Virus record (IMG/VR): IMGVR_UViG_3300036985_001153
Location: 1 to 33,111 of that record
DNA: 33,111 nucleotides
Source: a virus
Reading direction: 5' to 3' (one strand)
The translations under genes and the position numbers were made by a program. Below the pieces are notes generated by a model, which was not told where the DNA came from, made no database searches, and saw only the letters and a program-made list of their open reading frames with translations. Positions 1 through 7,482 of this stretch are shown here, piece by piece (within the stretch, counting starts at the first letter, position 1; each line of letters opens with the position of its first letter).

Positions 1-127
1 CATCTGCTCAATCTTGGCATCCGGAAGGTCAACCTGATACAACTTGCCCGGCATATCAACTGCTGGCAATGGCTCGCCTGACCTTAAAAGTTTTACCGCT
101 GGGTTGTCTTCTCCCCCAAGAAACATC
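1..127. repeat. Left copy of 127-bp terminal direct repeat (assembly overlap)
   Basis: The first 127 bases are identical to the last 127 (32985-33111). The length equals a common de Bruijn assembly word size, and the repeat lies inside a protein-coding gene that is intact only when the ends are joined. I therefore read it as the overlap of a circular contig, not as a biological terminal repeat. The unique genome is 32,984 bp, which fits a circularly permuted, headful-packaged phage. Confidence 0.93.
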
Positions 128-951
128 CTTGCATGGAAGTCAGCCGCAGCGGCTCTATCGCCATTGTGTCTTGATAGTTCAAAAGCAGCAGTTTGTCTTG
201 GGTCATTCCAATTTATTGGATTGCCTTCTATAGTAGGTTTTCCGCTTTTGTGGATTGCTGAGACAGTGTTTTGATAAGACTTTGCAACACTTGGAGATTC
301 TGAGAAATACAACCCATAGCCATAAGCCTGCTGCCCCTCACCAGTACCAATCTTCTCAGACCGGAACCGACCCAGCGGCGCACCTGTTTCAGGGTCAAAC
401 GTATGCGGCGTGCCGTGGTAGACATCCAACTCAGCCATCGTCGGACGGCGCTTGCCACCGGGCAGACTCGGGCCGGGCAGGTCAATCATCTGCCCCATCG
501 TCTGACCCAGCCCAATCGGGCCGCTGGTCGCTTGCTGGTACATCTGTTTACCAGTCTCAACGATGCCCGTGCCAACGTCCTTTGCTGCTTGCACAGGCTG
601 CGTGAAGCCCTGCCGTGCTGGCTCAAGCGCGGTCATAAACGCCGCAGCAGAAGCCTTCAGTGGGTCTTGCGCGAACGCCGTGACGCCACGCTGAATCATG
701 CCGCCAAGCCCCTGCACCTGCTCGCCAAGCCCCTCGCCAATGCCAGCAGTGACGTTACCAAGCCATGACCCAAAGGTCGGCTTCGGTACGCGGTCAATGG
801 GCGGTGGCGCGTTGATACTGGGAACCTGCGCGGACAGCATATTCTGGTCGTAAGCGCGGATGGCATACGCCGCCTGCTGCGCTGCCTGCACGTTTTTCGT
901 GCGGTGCGCTGCAACCAACTGCTGCTCAAGTTGCTGGCGCGTCATTGCCAT
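1..951 (-). CDS. Triple ADP-ribosyltransferase-like virion protein, N-terminal part (continues at 33111)
   Basis: These are residues 1-317 of a 740-residue protein that crosses the contig ends and stops at 31713. The ATG at 951 shares one base with the portal stop (TAATG), so it is probably coupled to portal translation. Residues 1-175 are rich in Gln, Ala and Gly with no recognised fold, and may anchor the protein in the virion. At about 177-230 there is a first ADP-ribosyltransferase-like (ART) module: VYHGTPHTFD supplies the His-type NAD motif and GYGLYFSESPSVAKSY the Tyr/Ser-type strand seen in many phage putative ARTs. The DNA becomes visibly more AT-rich from about position 360 downwards, where this module starts. 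Lying between portal and scaffold, it could be carried in the head and injected. Enzymatic activity is inferred from motifs only. Confidence 0.82.
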   Translation of the reverse strand, partial: MAMTRQQLEQQLVAAHRTKNVQAAQQAAYAIRAYDQNMLSAQVPSINAPPPIDRVPKPTFGSWLGNVTAGIGEGLGEQVQGLGGMIQRGVTAFAQDPLKASAAAFMTALEPARQGFTQPVQAAKDVGTGIVETGKQMYQQATSGPIGLGQTMGQMIDLPGPSLPGGKRRPTMAELDVYHGTPHTFDPETGAPLGRFRSEKIGTGEGQQAYGYGLYFSESPSVAKSYQNTVSAIHKSGKPTIEGNPINWNDPRQTAAFELSRHNGDRAAAADFHARMFLGGEDNPAVKLLRSGEPLPAVDMPGKLYQVDLPDAKIEQM

Positions 952-3044
952 TACTGCAACTCTGGCGCGTACGCCTGAAGCAACTGGTCAACCTCCGAAC
1001 CCTGCGGCTGCCCAATCTGCCGGTTCACGCCAAAGCGGTCAATGACCTCAAGCGCCTGCTTCTGCTCTGCTGCGTCCGTCTCGGCAACGGTCTTGAGCGT
1101 CTGCGCCTTGGCCTGCTCAGCCTTCGCGGCAGTCAGCACAGTGTCAGCACGCGCCTTGGTAGCCTCGGCAAGCGCCTGCTCTGCTGCGGCTTGCAGGTAG
1201 ACGGCCTGCGGGTCAGGCTGCTGGTTCTGCGCCATCTCAGCCAGTTTCGCGGCTTCTTCCTCGGTAGGCTTCACAACGCCCATCATCAGCAGTTTCTGCC
1301 GGAAGTGCTCGCGGATGTCGGCAATGCCCTCGCCTTCCATGTTCATCAGCGCCATTGCCTGAAGAACCATCTTGGTTTCCGGGTCATCCGAAATCGCCAT
1401 CATGGAAGTCAGCGCACGCACCGTCGAGGCACGCTTGTTGCTGCTGGTCGGGCCAACGTCAACCGATACGTCAAAGGACGCCCGGCTCAGGTCGTTCTGA
1501 AGCACCAACGCACCCTTGTCGTCAATGACAGGGCGCTGCAACTCAACCGTGCTGACCTCATCCTGCGAGCCAACAGACTTCATCTGCCGCTGGGCTTCGA
1601 TGTAGACATCACGCGCCATGCCCAGCCAAATCTCGCCTGAGCGTCTGACGCCCTTGGCAAAGTTGGACAGCAGCAGGAAGGTCTGCGTATCGAGCCGGTT
1701 CTGAATCATCTCCACGGCCTTGCCGGAGATGTTGCTGACCATCTGCTCGCCGTTCTGCTGGTTGCCCAGAACGTCCTGCATATCCTGCTCGGTGATTTGC
1801 AGGAGTGCCGCCATAGCAGGCGGGATAGCAGACGAGCGCGTGTAACCAACCGGGGGCGACGGCGCCTGATTGCCGTTCTGGTCGGTAATCGGGTTGATGA
1901 GCAAATACGGGTAGTTCTTGAGGTTGTCCTCTGCCCACATCACCTGATGCCCGGCAATCTGCTCAGGCGTCAGGATGGGCTTCTCAACCGAGGACAGCGC
2001 AGAAATCTCAGCCAGTTTGCTGAGTTGCATATTCTTCAGGCGCTGCGGGTCTTTCGCCAGTCGCACGATGCCCATGCACCGCTCGATGGAGTCCACGAAC
2101 CAACGCTTTGCGTACACCGGCACGATGGGGATGTTGTTGCCCGCGATGTAGCCGACATCCTCCAGCACCTTCGCGCCACTCAGAATGTACTTGCGGACGC
2201 GCTTGCGCTTAATCTTGCGCTGACGGTCTTCTACCGCACCAATGGCGAGGAGCCGCTCCTCAAGTTCAGGGTCATTCTCAAAGTCTGCCGGGGCGTGGCG
2301 TTCCTCGCTGCCGTCCAGCATCCGGTAGATGCGGATGGTTTCGGACTTCTCCTCCACCCGGTAGTACTCAGCCACGAACACAACGTCGGGTGTGAACCAG
2401 TCAAACTCGGTCTGGCTGACATCCTTGGGGAACGTGGACGGGTCTTCGTCCCACTCAGCCCGGTACGCTTCCGGGGTCATTGCCGTAAGGACGTAGCAGC
2501 ACGCGGCGTCTGCCTTGTCCTGCCGCTTGGCATCGAGGTCAAAGAACACGCAGGAGTCAGCGTCGAATATCGGCTCAATGCGGATGCGCTGCCGGTCATC
2601 GTCCGGGTCGCCCTCGTCCTCGTAGACCGTGGTCAGACGCCACGCGCCAAACCCGCCGCCAGCAGCCTCCTCAAAGGCATTGTCGTAGGCTTCCTCAGCC
2701 CCGCTGTCCTTCTCGTCTGCCCGGTACAGGCCGTCACAGGCGTCGGCAAGGCTGTCATCCTTGCTGCCGTCCTTGCTCACGAAATCGACCGTGATGCGGT
2801 TGTTGCGGTACTCGCTGATGGCGCGAGTTACGGCAAGGGCGACTTTGTTGACCTCCAACTTGGGTCGGTTGGCAAACTGCTCACCAATTGGGCCTTCCCA
2901 CTGAGCGCCAGCGATGGAGTAGAACCGCCGGTCTTGCAGACACTGCTGCCGCTCGTCTTTCAGAGCAGTCTGGATGCGGTCAAACTGGGCCATCGCTTCA
3001 GAGTGAAGCGTTGACAGCCTTTGGGAATTGGAAATGCGTGCCAT
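951..3044 (-). CDS. Portal protein (P22 gp1-like)
   Basis: This 697-residue protein is close in length to P22 gp1 (725). It should form the dodecameric ring at the capsid vertex through which DNA is packaged and ejected. The N-terminus has the phage portal pattern: a helical start, then a conserved stretch around FYSIAGAQWEG. The last ~110 residues form a long Ala/Gln/Glu-rich helix (PDPQAVYLQAAAEQALAEAT onward), comparable to the C-terminal barrel of P22 portals. I chose the ATG at 3044 because a GAGGG ribosome site lies a few bases upstream; an in-frame GTG at 3056 overlaps that site. It follows TerL and precedes the ART protein, which starts on its stop codon. Confidence 0.92.
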   Translation of the reverse strand: MARISNSQRLSTLHSEAMAQFDRIQTALKDERQQCLQDRRFYSIAGAQWEGPIGEQFANRPKLEVNKVALAVTRAISEYRNNRITVDFVSKDGSKDDSLADACDGLYRADEKDSGAEEAYDNAFEEAAGGGFGAWRLTTVYEDEGDPDDDRQRIRIEPIFDADSCVFFDLDAKRQDKADAACCYVLTAMTPEAYRAEWDEDPSTFPKDVSQTEFDWFTPDVVFVAEYYRVEEKSETIRIYRMLDGSEERHAPADFENDPELEERLLAIGAVEDRQRKIKRKRVRKYILSGAKVLEDVGYIAGNNIPIVPVYAKRWFVDSIERCMGIVRLAKDPQRLKNMQLSKLAEISALSSVEKPILTPEQIAGHQVMWAEDNLKNYPYLLINPITDQNGNQAPSPPVGYTRSSAIPPAMAALLQITEQDMQDVLGNQQNGEQMVSNISGKAVEMIQNRLDTQTFLLLSNFAKGVRRSGEIWLGMARDVYIEAQRQMKSVGSQDEVSTVELQRPVIDDKGALVLQNDLSRASFDVSVDVGPTSSNKRASTVRALTSMMAISDDPETKMVLQAMALMNMEGEGIADIREHFRQKLLMMGVVKPTEEEAAKLAEMAQNQQPDPQAVYLQAAAEQALAEATKARADTVLTAAKAEQAKAQTLKTVAETDAAEQKQALEVIDRFGVNRQIGQPQGSEVDQLLQAYAPELQ

Positions 3045-3072
3045 GTTGGCCCTCACGTTTGGGCTGGATTCT

Positions 3073-4296
3073 CTACCAGCGGCTTGCGGTGGGCAAAATC
3101 ACGACTTTGGGTGGTTTCTGCTGCTGAATGCGCCTTGTGCCTTCCAGTGCGTAGCGCAGCGCGTCAATCAGGTGGTTGTGCTTGTCCTCAAGTATCGGCA
3201 GGACGGCACTAGTCGTGGGGTCTGTTTTGTAGCCGTAGTGCGTCAACTCATCCACAACGTGCTGGCATCTGGGATGAACCACGATGTCGTGTGACTTCAG
3301 GAACTCAACGCCCTCCTCCACTGACCTTGGCCCCTTGACCGCGCCCAGTATCTTCGGAAAGCCGTTCTTCTTCATGTGACTGATGGTTTCCGGGCGACTG
3401 CTGTCTGCCACGATAGGCCACTTCTCAGCCTCTGGCACGGTCAGGAACAGGTCAGGCGTGTCCACAATCTCGCAGCCCACTTGGTAGGCTTCATGGTCAA
3501 TGTACAGCGTCCTGCCTTCGACGTAGCACCGAATCAGCACTGTCGGGTCACTGGCAAAGCCCCAGTCCGCGCCAAAGCGGAACATGGCATTGGCAGGAGC
3601 CTCAAACTCATCCACCCGCCAGTTGCGGAACACGCGAGCATTGCTGCGCGTCAGGTACGCACCGCCCCAAACGTGGGCGAACTTGTCAGGGTCGCGCCGT
3701 TGGTCAAACTCCATTTCCTTGCGGAGTACGTCAGGGAACCACGGGTTGTCCATCCAGTTGACCTTGACCACGACCGCGCCCGGAGGCGCATTGTCGCCAC
3801 GCAGCAACTGGTCAATGGGGTCGTTCGCGGACGCCGGGTTCCAACTGAACCACAACTCAGAGCCGGGCTTGCGGATGGTCGGTCGCAGCATATCAAGGCT
3901 GCGCTGGCTGATGCTCTGCGCCTCCTCAACCCACGCCCGGTCAAATCCTTCCAGCGACTTGATGCTGTCGTTGGTGTGGTTCTGCATTCCCTGAAACAGA
4001 ATCAAGCCGCGACCATTGCGGCGCTTGATGACGAACTCCTGCACCTCAAACAGGTCTGAGACGCCCAGTTCCTCAATCTTGAGTTCCAACAGCCGCTTCA
4101 CGGACTGGGCAAGGCTTTTCTGAATCTCGCGGACGCAGACGCTGCTGGTGTCCGGATCGAGGATGTGCGCCTCAATGAGCAGTTCAGCAAAGCAATGGCT
4201 CTTGCCACTGCCTCGCCCGCCCCACGCGCCTTTGTACCGCGCCGGATGCAGCAGCGGTTCTGCCCACTCAGGCGTCTGAATCTTGAGCGTTGTCAC
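3073..4296 (-). CDS. Terminase large subunit
   Basis: This is the packaging ATPase and headful nuclease, 407 residues. Walker A is GGRGSGKS (26-33), Walker B with catalytic Glu is AWVEEAQ (121-127), and the coupling motif is SWNP (151-154). The RNase H-like nuclease acidic residues lie in GADWGFASDPT (D244), VADSSRP (D298) and NHLIDALRYA (D378). This is the Terminase_3/PBSX XtmB-like type and is shorter than P22 gp2 (499), so the motor differs from the otherwise P22-like virion. The GTG start at 4296 overlaps the TerS stop by four bases (GTGA). A short 28-base gap separates it from the portal gene. Confidence 0.95.
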   Translation of the reverse strand: MTTLKIQTPEWAEPLLHPARYKGAWGGRGSGKSHCFAELLIEAHILDPDTSSVCVREIQKSLAQSVKRLLELKIEELGVSDLFEVQEFVIKRRNGRGLILFQGMQNHTNDSIKSLEGFDRAWVEEAQSISQRSLDMLRPTIRKPGSELWFSWNPASANDPIDQLLRGDNAPPGAVVVKVNWMDNPWFPDVLRKEMEFDQRRDPDKFAHVWGGAYLTRSNARVFRNWRVDEFEAPANAMFRFGADWGFASDPTVLIRCYVEGRTLYIDHEAYQVGCEIVDTPDLFLTVPEAEKWPIVADSSRPETISHMKKNGFPKILGAVKGPRSVEEGVEFLKSHDIVVHPRCQHVVDELTHYGYKTDPTTSAVLPILEDKHNHLIDALRYALEGTRRIQQQKPPKVVILPTASRW

Positions 4297-4727
4297 GGCT
4301 TGGGCTTGACGATGACCCGCTCAATCCGCTGCACCGCAATCGGGTTTGCAGCATCGCCCGAGAGTTCCAACTTGTCCCCGTACTTCTTCGGGGCAAGTTT
4401 GCTCAGAAGCCATTTGCGCGTATCAACCCGCAGCCTTGCATGAGCAACCGACACGCCATCCAGTTTGCCCTCTGCCGTCATCGCAGGGTCTTGGTCAGCA
4501 ATATCCAGCGTGTCATCTGCCATCTTCTCAAGCATGGCATCTCTGGCTTTCGCGTACTGCGCCGCAAGTGTCGCATCTGCGTTGACTCGATTCAAAAACC
4601 CGTTGATTGTCAGTCCCACTGACATTGCTGCTTTACGGCAGGAATAGCCCTGCTGCATCAGTTCCAAAACGGTCTTGTTCTGGGCGGCTTCCACCTCAGG
4701 CTCAGGGGGCTGAAACAGTTTGGTCAT
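4293..4727 (-). CDS. Terminase small subunit
   Basis: This 144-residue protein sits directly upstream of TerL and overlaps it by four bases. It should recognise the packaging start site and load TerL. Residues about 28-50 (YSCRKAAMSVGLTINGFLNR) form a helix-turn-helix typical of DNA-binding small terminases. A helical middle follows (AKARDAMLEKMADDTLDIAD), and the basic C-terminus ends VIVKPKP. The ATG at 4727 overlaps the RusA stop (ATGA). In headful phages of this kind the pac site often lies in or near this gene; I could not identify one here. Confidence 0.88.
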   Translation of the reverse strand: MTKLFQPPEPEVEAAQNKTVLELMQQGYSCRKAAMSVGLTINGFLNRVNADATLAAQYAKARDAMLEKMADDTLDIADQDPAMTAEGKLDGVSVAHARLRVDTRKWLLSKLAPKKYGDKLELSGDAANPIAVQRIERVIVKPKP

Positions 4728-5158
4728 GTCCGGATTTCCTCGAAGCTCACTGCGACACGCCCGGCTTGCGCGTACCGCTTGGTGAGACAGAGTTTAACCA
4801 CCTGCTTGTCATCCTCAAACACCACCCCGTTACAACCGTCTAGAATCGCCTTGGCGAGGTTATCGAGGTCGGGGGCTACCGTGGGAAGGGTCTGCCCTAA
4901 ACTCGCCTCCAGCGCCTTCCTGAGCGACCAAGAGGGCGGTATTGGGAGGCTGAACGTCATAACCGCGCTGACTGGCCCCGAAAGCAGCGGTTGACCCCGC
5001 ATTGCTAACTTGGCGGCAAACCCAATCTGGGCTTCGTAACTTCGGGTCTTGGCGTCCGTGAAGTGCCGGACTCCCCGCTTCAGCCGCATGACCCGCGCCC
5101 GGCGCCAAGCCTCAGGGACAATCTCCACGATGAAATCGCACTTCAGCGGCTCAGTCAT
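4724..5158 (-). CDS. rusA: RusA-like Holliday junction resolvase
   Basis: This 144-residue protein matches the RusA family of phage resolvases, which cleave four-way junctions. The metal-binding core is visible: PDLDNLAKAILDGCNGVVFEDD (about 96-117), with D97, D99, N100, K103, D107 and the D116/D117 pair. It would resolve recombination intermediates, or debranch concatemers before packaging, alongside the exonuclease, RecT-like protein and SSB on the opposite strand. The ATG at 5158 overlaps the helicase stop (ATGA), which favours it over the in-frame upstream codon at 5176. It is placed directly before the terminase genes. Confidence 0.93.
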   Translation of the reverse strand: MTEPLKCDFIVEIVPEAWRRARVMRLKRGVRHFTDAKTRSYEAQIGFAAKLAMRGQPLLSGPVSAVMTFSLPIPPSWSLRKALEASLGQTLPTVAPDLDNLAKAILDGCNGVVFEDDKQVVKLCLTKRYAQAGRVAVSFEEIRT

Positions 5159-6090
5159 CGCGGCCTCCCATCGCAAAACGTGATGGGCTTCACCATGTCC
5201 GGGCGGTCATGCACCTGCCCAAAGTCCTTGCGGAAGTAGGCGTGGATTTTTCCGCACCAACCCCCGTGTCGATTTTTCAGAACGTGGACGAGCGAGGACT
5301 TCGCAAAGTCCGTCCCCATGTCGTCCGGGCCACGCCGAACGAAAATGACGTTGTCCGCAATGCCCGCGATTTCCCTCGCGCCGGCCACATCGTTGATGTC
5401 CGGATCGATGTCGCGGCTGATGATTTTGCGCGGGTGAACCACGAGGTGAATGTGGACGCCCGACACCCGAGCCGTAGCTGCAACCGCATTCGCAAACTGC
5501 CGCTGCTTCTCAAAATCATCGTTGGCAACGTCCAAGCACATCAGCGAGTCGATGACGGCCTGCTTCAGCCCTCGCCGTGCCAGCGACCGGATGACCGCAA
5601 GCAGTTCCGTACCCGACGCGCTGCCCACGACGCCCCAGACGTACAACCGTTCCCGCGACCAGTGCAGGAAGTCCCCAAAGGTTTCCTCATGCTCCACCTC
5701 GCGCAGCCCGTTTGCCACCATGCAGAGCCGCAGCAGTAGGTCTTCTGGGTCTTCCTCCAGTGAGGCAAAGAACGTCGGCTCACCACGCCCCGCCATCGCA
5801 ATCGCCATCTGCCGCAACTGCGTGGTCTTGCCCTCGCCCGGATAGCCCGACCAGACCGACACGCCGCCGGGGTACAGCCGCAGATTCGCCCCCGTAGGGT
5901 CAGCCGGTATGGTCTGCCAATCGCTCTGGCGCTTGTGCCAACGGGCAAGGACATCGCTCGGCGACAACTGGCCCACATCCACCAAGCGACGCTCAGGCAT
6001 CGCCTCCAACTCAGCGGACACGCCCGTTACCAACATCCCCGCGAGCGCTGGGTTGCGCTTGGTCGCAAGGTTCACCAGAAAATCGTTCAT
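5155..6090 (-). CDS. Replicative helicase-like RecA/DnaB-fold ATPase
   Basis: This 311-residue protein has a RecA/DnaB-type motor core. Walker A is GYPGEGKTT (82-90), the acidic FASLEED follows at 108-114, Walker B is QAVIDSL (177-183), HLVVHPRK lies at 215-222, and a DnaB-type arginine/tail motif KNRHGGWCGKIHAYF at about 272-286. It resembles the helicase half of T7 gp4 or a short DnaB. There is no N-terminal DnaB domain, only about 75 residues before the motor. It overlaps the upstream primase zinc-domain gene by four bases. Together the pair look like a split version of the T7 primase-helicase lacking the catalytic TOPRIM part. Confidence 0.9.
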   Translation of the reverse strand: MNDFLVNLATKRNPALAGMLVTGVSAELEAMPERRLVDVGQLSPSDVLARWHKRQSDWQTIPADPTGANLRLYPGGVSVWSGYPGEGKTTQLRQMAIAMAGRGEPTFFASLEEDPEDLLLRLCMVANGLREVEHEETFGDFLHWSRERLYVWGVVGSASGTELLAVIRSLARRGLKQAVIDSLMCLDVANDDFEKQRQFANAVAATARVSGVHIHLVVHPRKIISRDIDPDINDVAGAREIAGIADNVIFVRRGPDDMGTDFAKSSLVHVLKNRHGGWCGKIHAYFRKDFGQVHDRPDMVKPITFCDGRPR

Positions 6091-6515
6091 CGCATTGCCC
6101 TTCGTGTTTGTTTCAGGCTGGCAGGTTCATGCCCCAGCAACGTCAGCGCAGCATTGAGCCGCGAGCCGGATTCAATCAACCGTTGACTCGCCTGAGCGTA
6201 GCCCAATTCGGTCGCCAACAGTGCCGCAACCATGATTTCGTGCGTAACGGCTTCCAGCACCTGCATCGCAGGGATTGGCTGCGGACGCGACTCGCCCATG
6301 CGTTCCGGCAAAACGTCAGTCCAGCGCAGCCCCACTGCCCCGAGAACGTCCTCTGCCGCGCACCCCGCGAAACAGTGCAGCAGCAACTTGCCGTCCCGCT
6401 CCGCAACGGACAACGACGGCCCACGGTCATCGTGCGAGGGGCAACTGGCGACCCACCTGTCGCCCCCGGTCTGCCGGACTTTGGACAGCCGCGAGAGAAG
6501 CATTTCGGCGCTCAT
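6087..6515 (-). CDS. Primase zinc-binding domain protein (CHC2-type), no catalytic domain
   Basis: This 142-residue protein has a clear primase-type zinc ribbon: CPSHDDRGPSLSV with C25 and H28, then LLHCFAGC with C48 and C52. In DnaG and T7 gp4 this domain reads the template for primer start sites. Here it stands alone: the remaining ~90 residues are helical and Arg/Ala-rich, and the chain ends before any TOPRIM domain. It may recruit or steer host DnaG, or help the helicase encoded next. The ATG at 6515 overlaps the initiator-like stop (ATGA); an in-frame start further upstream would overlap that gene more deeply. Confidence 0.86.
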   Translation of the reverse strand: MSAEMLLSRLSKVRQTGGDRWVASCPSHDDRGPSLSVAERDGKLLLHCFAGCAAEDVLGAVGLRWTDVLPERMGESRPQPIPAMQVLEAVTHEIMVAALLATELGYAQASQRLIESGSRLNAALTLLGHEPASLKQTRRAMR

Positions 6516-7213
6516 GAGTATTTCTCCATCCACGCCTTGTGTTCAGGGTTCCAAACGCCGTCGATGAGCATTGGAGGCATAGGAGGCTTCGCGCCACCCG
6601 CAGCAGGCTTGACGCCCTTAGGCGCAAACAAACCCTGCCAACTGGACGAGATGGACGAGTCAATCATCGCTTGCTGGGTAGCAGCATCGAAGGGCGCGAG
6701 CAGATTCAGATGCTTCCGAAGTACCGTAACGCTGACCGGAAACTTCCGCTCCCTGCGGAACGACAGCCACTCCTGCCACGCAGGTTGGTTGATGCCAAAG
6801 GGAAGTTCCAAATCCTCAGCCAAAACCCTAGGCGCTCTAGCGCCGTTTTTTTTCTGTTTCTGCCCTTTGTCTCTGTCCTCTCCCTCTCTCTCTGGACAAG
6901 CATCTTGCAAGCACTCTGCTAGCATCATGCTAGCATCCTCAAACATTCCGTTATCAATCAATGGCTTAAGTGCTACGAGCAACTCATTGTCAGTCATCCT
7001 GAGACGGAACGACCAATCAGCCGGAACCCCCTCAATTACGCCCTCGGTGTGTTCGCTTGCTAGCAACCACAGCATGACCGCTAGCGCCTTGCTAGCAACA
7101 GGCAAGCACATGAAGTCACGGTCATCCAGCAAGGTTCTGTAAACCTTTATCCACGGTGGACACCGCTGCTTGTAGTGCTGAAACTTGTCCCAGTTTTTTG
7201 GCCTGAGTGCCAT
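6512..7213 (-). CDS. Replication initiator-like protein (lambda O/DnaT-like position)
   Basis: This 233-residue protein lies directly upstream of the primase and helicase genes. The N-terminal ~100 residues (WIKVYRTLLDDRDFMCLPVASKALAVMLWLLAS and on) resemble the winged-helix start of phage replication proteins. A charged linker rich in Glu, Lys and Arg follows (about 106-125), then a C-terminal part with QPAWQEWLSFRRERK, typical of loader-type replication proteins. Its DNA contains two clusters of 11-bp repeats, a pyrimidine tract and a hairpin, as the lambda origin lies inside gene O. At codons 121-123 an A8 run is followed at once by the hairpin; a -1 slip would add Lys-Arg-Arg and stop. 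The family assignment is inferred from position and weak pattern. Confidence 0.75.
   Translation of the reverse strand: MALRPKNWDKFQHYKQRCPPWIKVYRTLLDDRDFMCLPVASKALAVMLWLLASEHTEGVIEGVPADWSFRLRMTDNELLVALKPLIDNGMFEDASMMLAECLQDACPEREGEDRDKGQKQKKNGARAPRVLAEDLELPFGINQPAWQEWLSFRRERKFPVSVTVLRKHLNLLAPFDAATQQAMIDSSISSSWQGLFAPKGVKPAAGGAKPPMPPMLIDGVWNPEHKAWMEKYS
6831..6853 (+). terminator. Perfect hairpin plus T8: rightward intrinsic terminator inside a leftward gene
   Basis: GGCGCT-CT-AGCGCC (effective 5-bp stem GGCGC/GCGCC with loop TCTA) is followed by G and eight T's at 6846-6853. This is intrinsic-terminator form for plus-strand transcription, yet the gene here is on the minus strand. It could block antisense transcription entering the regulatory region from the left. 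Read on the minus strand it is an A8 run followed immediately by a hairpin, a possible slippage signal. Confidence 0.6.
6896..6939. repeat. Iteron cluster 1: four tandem 11-bp repeats (candidate origin)
   Basis: Four consecutive 11-bp units begin at 6896, 6907, 6918 and 6929: ACAAGCATCTT, GCAAGCACTCT, GCTAGCATCAT, GCTAGCATCCT. An 11-base period is not a multiple of a codon although the repeats lie in the initiator-like gene, so the constraint is on DNA, not protein. They abut a pyrimidine-rich stretch (about 6845-6893) and the hairpin at 6831-6844. This resembles the lambda layout of iterons inside the initiator gene. Confidence 0.72.
7059..7112. repeat. Iteron cluster 2: GCTAGC-core repeats at helical spacing
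   Basis: Repeat units start at 7059 (GCTAGCAACCA), 7080 (GCTAGCGCCTT), 7091 (GCTAGCAACAG) and 7102 (GCAAGCACATG). The first spacing is 21 bases, about two helical turns, and the next two are 11. This cluster also lies within the initiator-like gene and shares the core of cluster 1. Confidence 0.65.
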
Positions 7214-7214
7214 G

Positions 7215-7409
7215 TCAACCTCCTTGGCGCATCGCCTTCAACTCCGCAGTAACTGCCTTGCGCTGCTCGTACTTGCGCTTGGCGTTGTTTCGGTCGCAGA
7301 TAACGCATCCGTTCGATAGGACGTAACGCTCCATCCCGTGTCCATGAACGCAGGGCTTGCCTTCGTAAGTGATACGCCCAGCCTTCGCGGCTTCTGTTCT
7401 GTCTCGCAT
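7215..7409 (-). CDS. Small zinc-finger protein
   Basis: This 64-residue protein has a likely zinc site: CVHGHG (C20, H22, H24), then GCVICDRNNAKRKYEQRK (C35, C38) with a basic helix after it. The pattern resembles the N-terminal zinc part of phage HNH/endonuclease VII-like proteins, but no nuclease residues are evident, so it may only bind nucleic acid. The ATG at 7409 has a strong AAGGAGA ribosome site six bases upstream. It is the first gene after the terminator at 7441-7464 and ends two bases before the initiator-like gene. Its role is unknown. Confidence 0.8.
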   Translation of the reverse strand: MRDRTEAAKAGRITYEGKPCVHGHGMERYVLSNGCVICDRNNAKRKYEQRKAVTAELKAMRQGG

Positions 7410-7440
7410 ATCTGTCTCCTTATCTCAATCTCAACACAGT

Positions 7441-7464
7441 AAAAAATGAAACGCAAGCGCGTTT
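7441..7464 (-). terminator. Intrinsic terminator/attenuator between regulator and replication genes
   Basis: On the minus strand, AAACGC-GCTT-GCGTTT forms a perfect 6-bp stem with a 4-base loop. It is followed by CA and six T's (plus-strand A's at 7441-7446). It lies in the 107-bp gap upstream of the gene at 7409. It could end a short regulator transcript, so that replication and all later genes depend on readthrough or antitermination. Confidence 0.6.
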
Positions 7465-7482
7465 GGTTGTTGTCATCAGATT

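Noticed and set aside
1-127. The end repeat as a biological direct terminal repeat (T7-like)
   Set aside because: Its length equals a common k-mer size and it lies inside a coding frame that is complete only on circularisation. The P22-like virion and terminase fit headful packaging instead.
1797-3014. Long plus-strand open frame of 405 codons opposite the portal
   Set aside because: It is a mirror of the high-GC portal codons. It has no ribosome site, no domain pattern and an Arg/Val/Leu-rich composition typical of antisense frames.
6108-7142. Plus-strand open frame of 344 codons opposite primase and initiator genes
   Set aside because: It is low-complexity and Ser/Pro/Arg-rich, crosses the plus-strand terminator at 6831-6853, and lies opposite genes with clear motifs.
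7238-7456. Alternative minus-strand frame of 72 codons overlapping the zinc-finger gene
   Set aside because: The frame 7409-7215 has the strong AAGGAGA site at the right distance and paired Cys motifs. The alternative would start inside the terminator.
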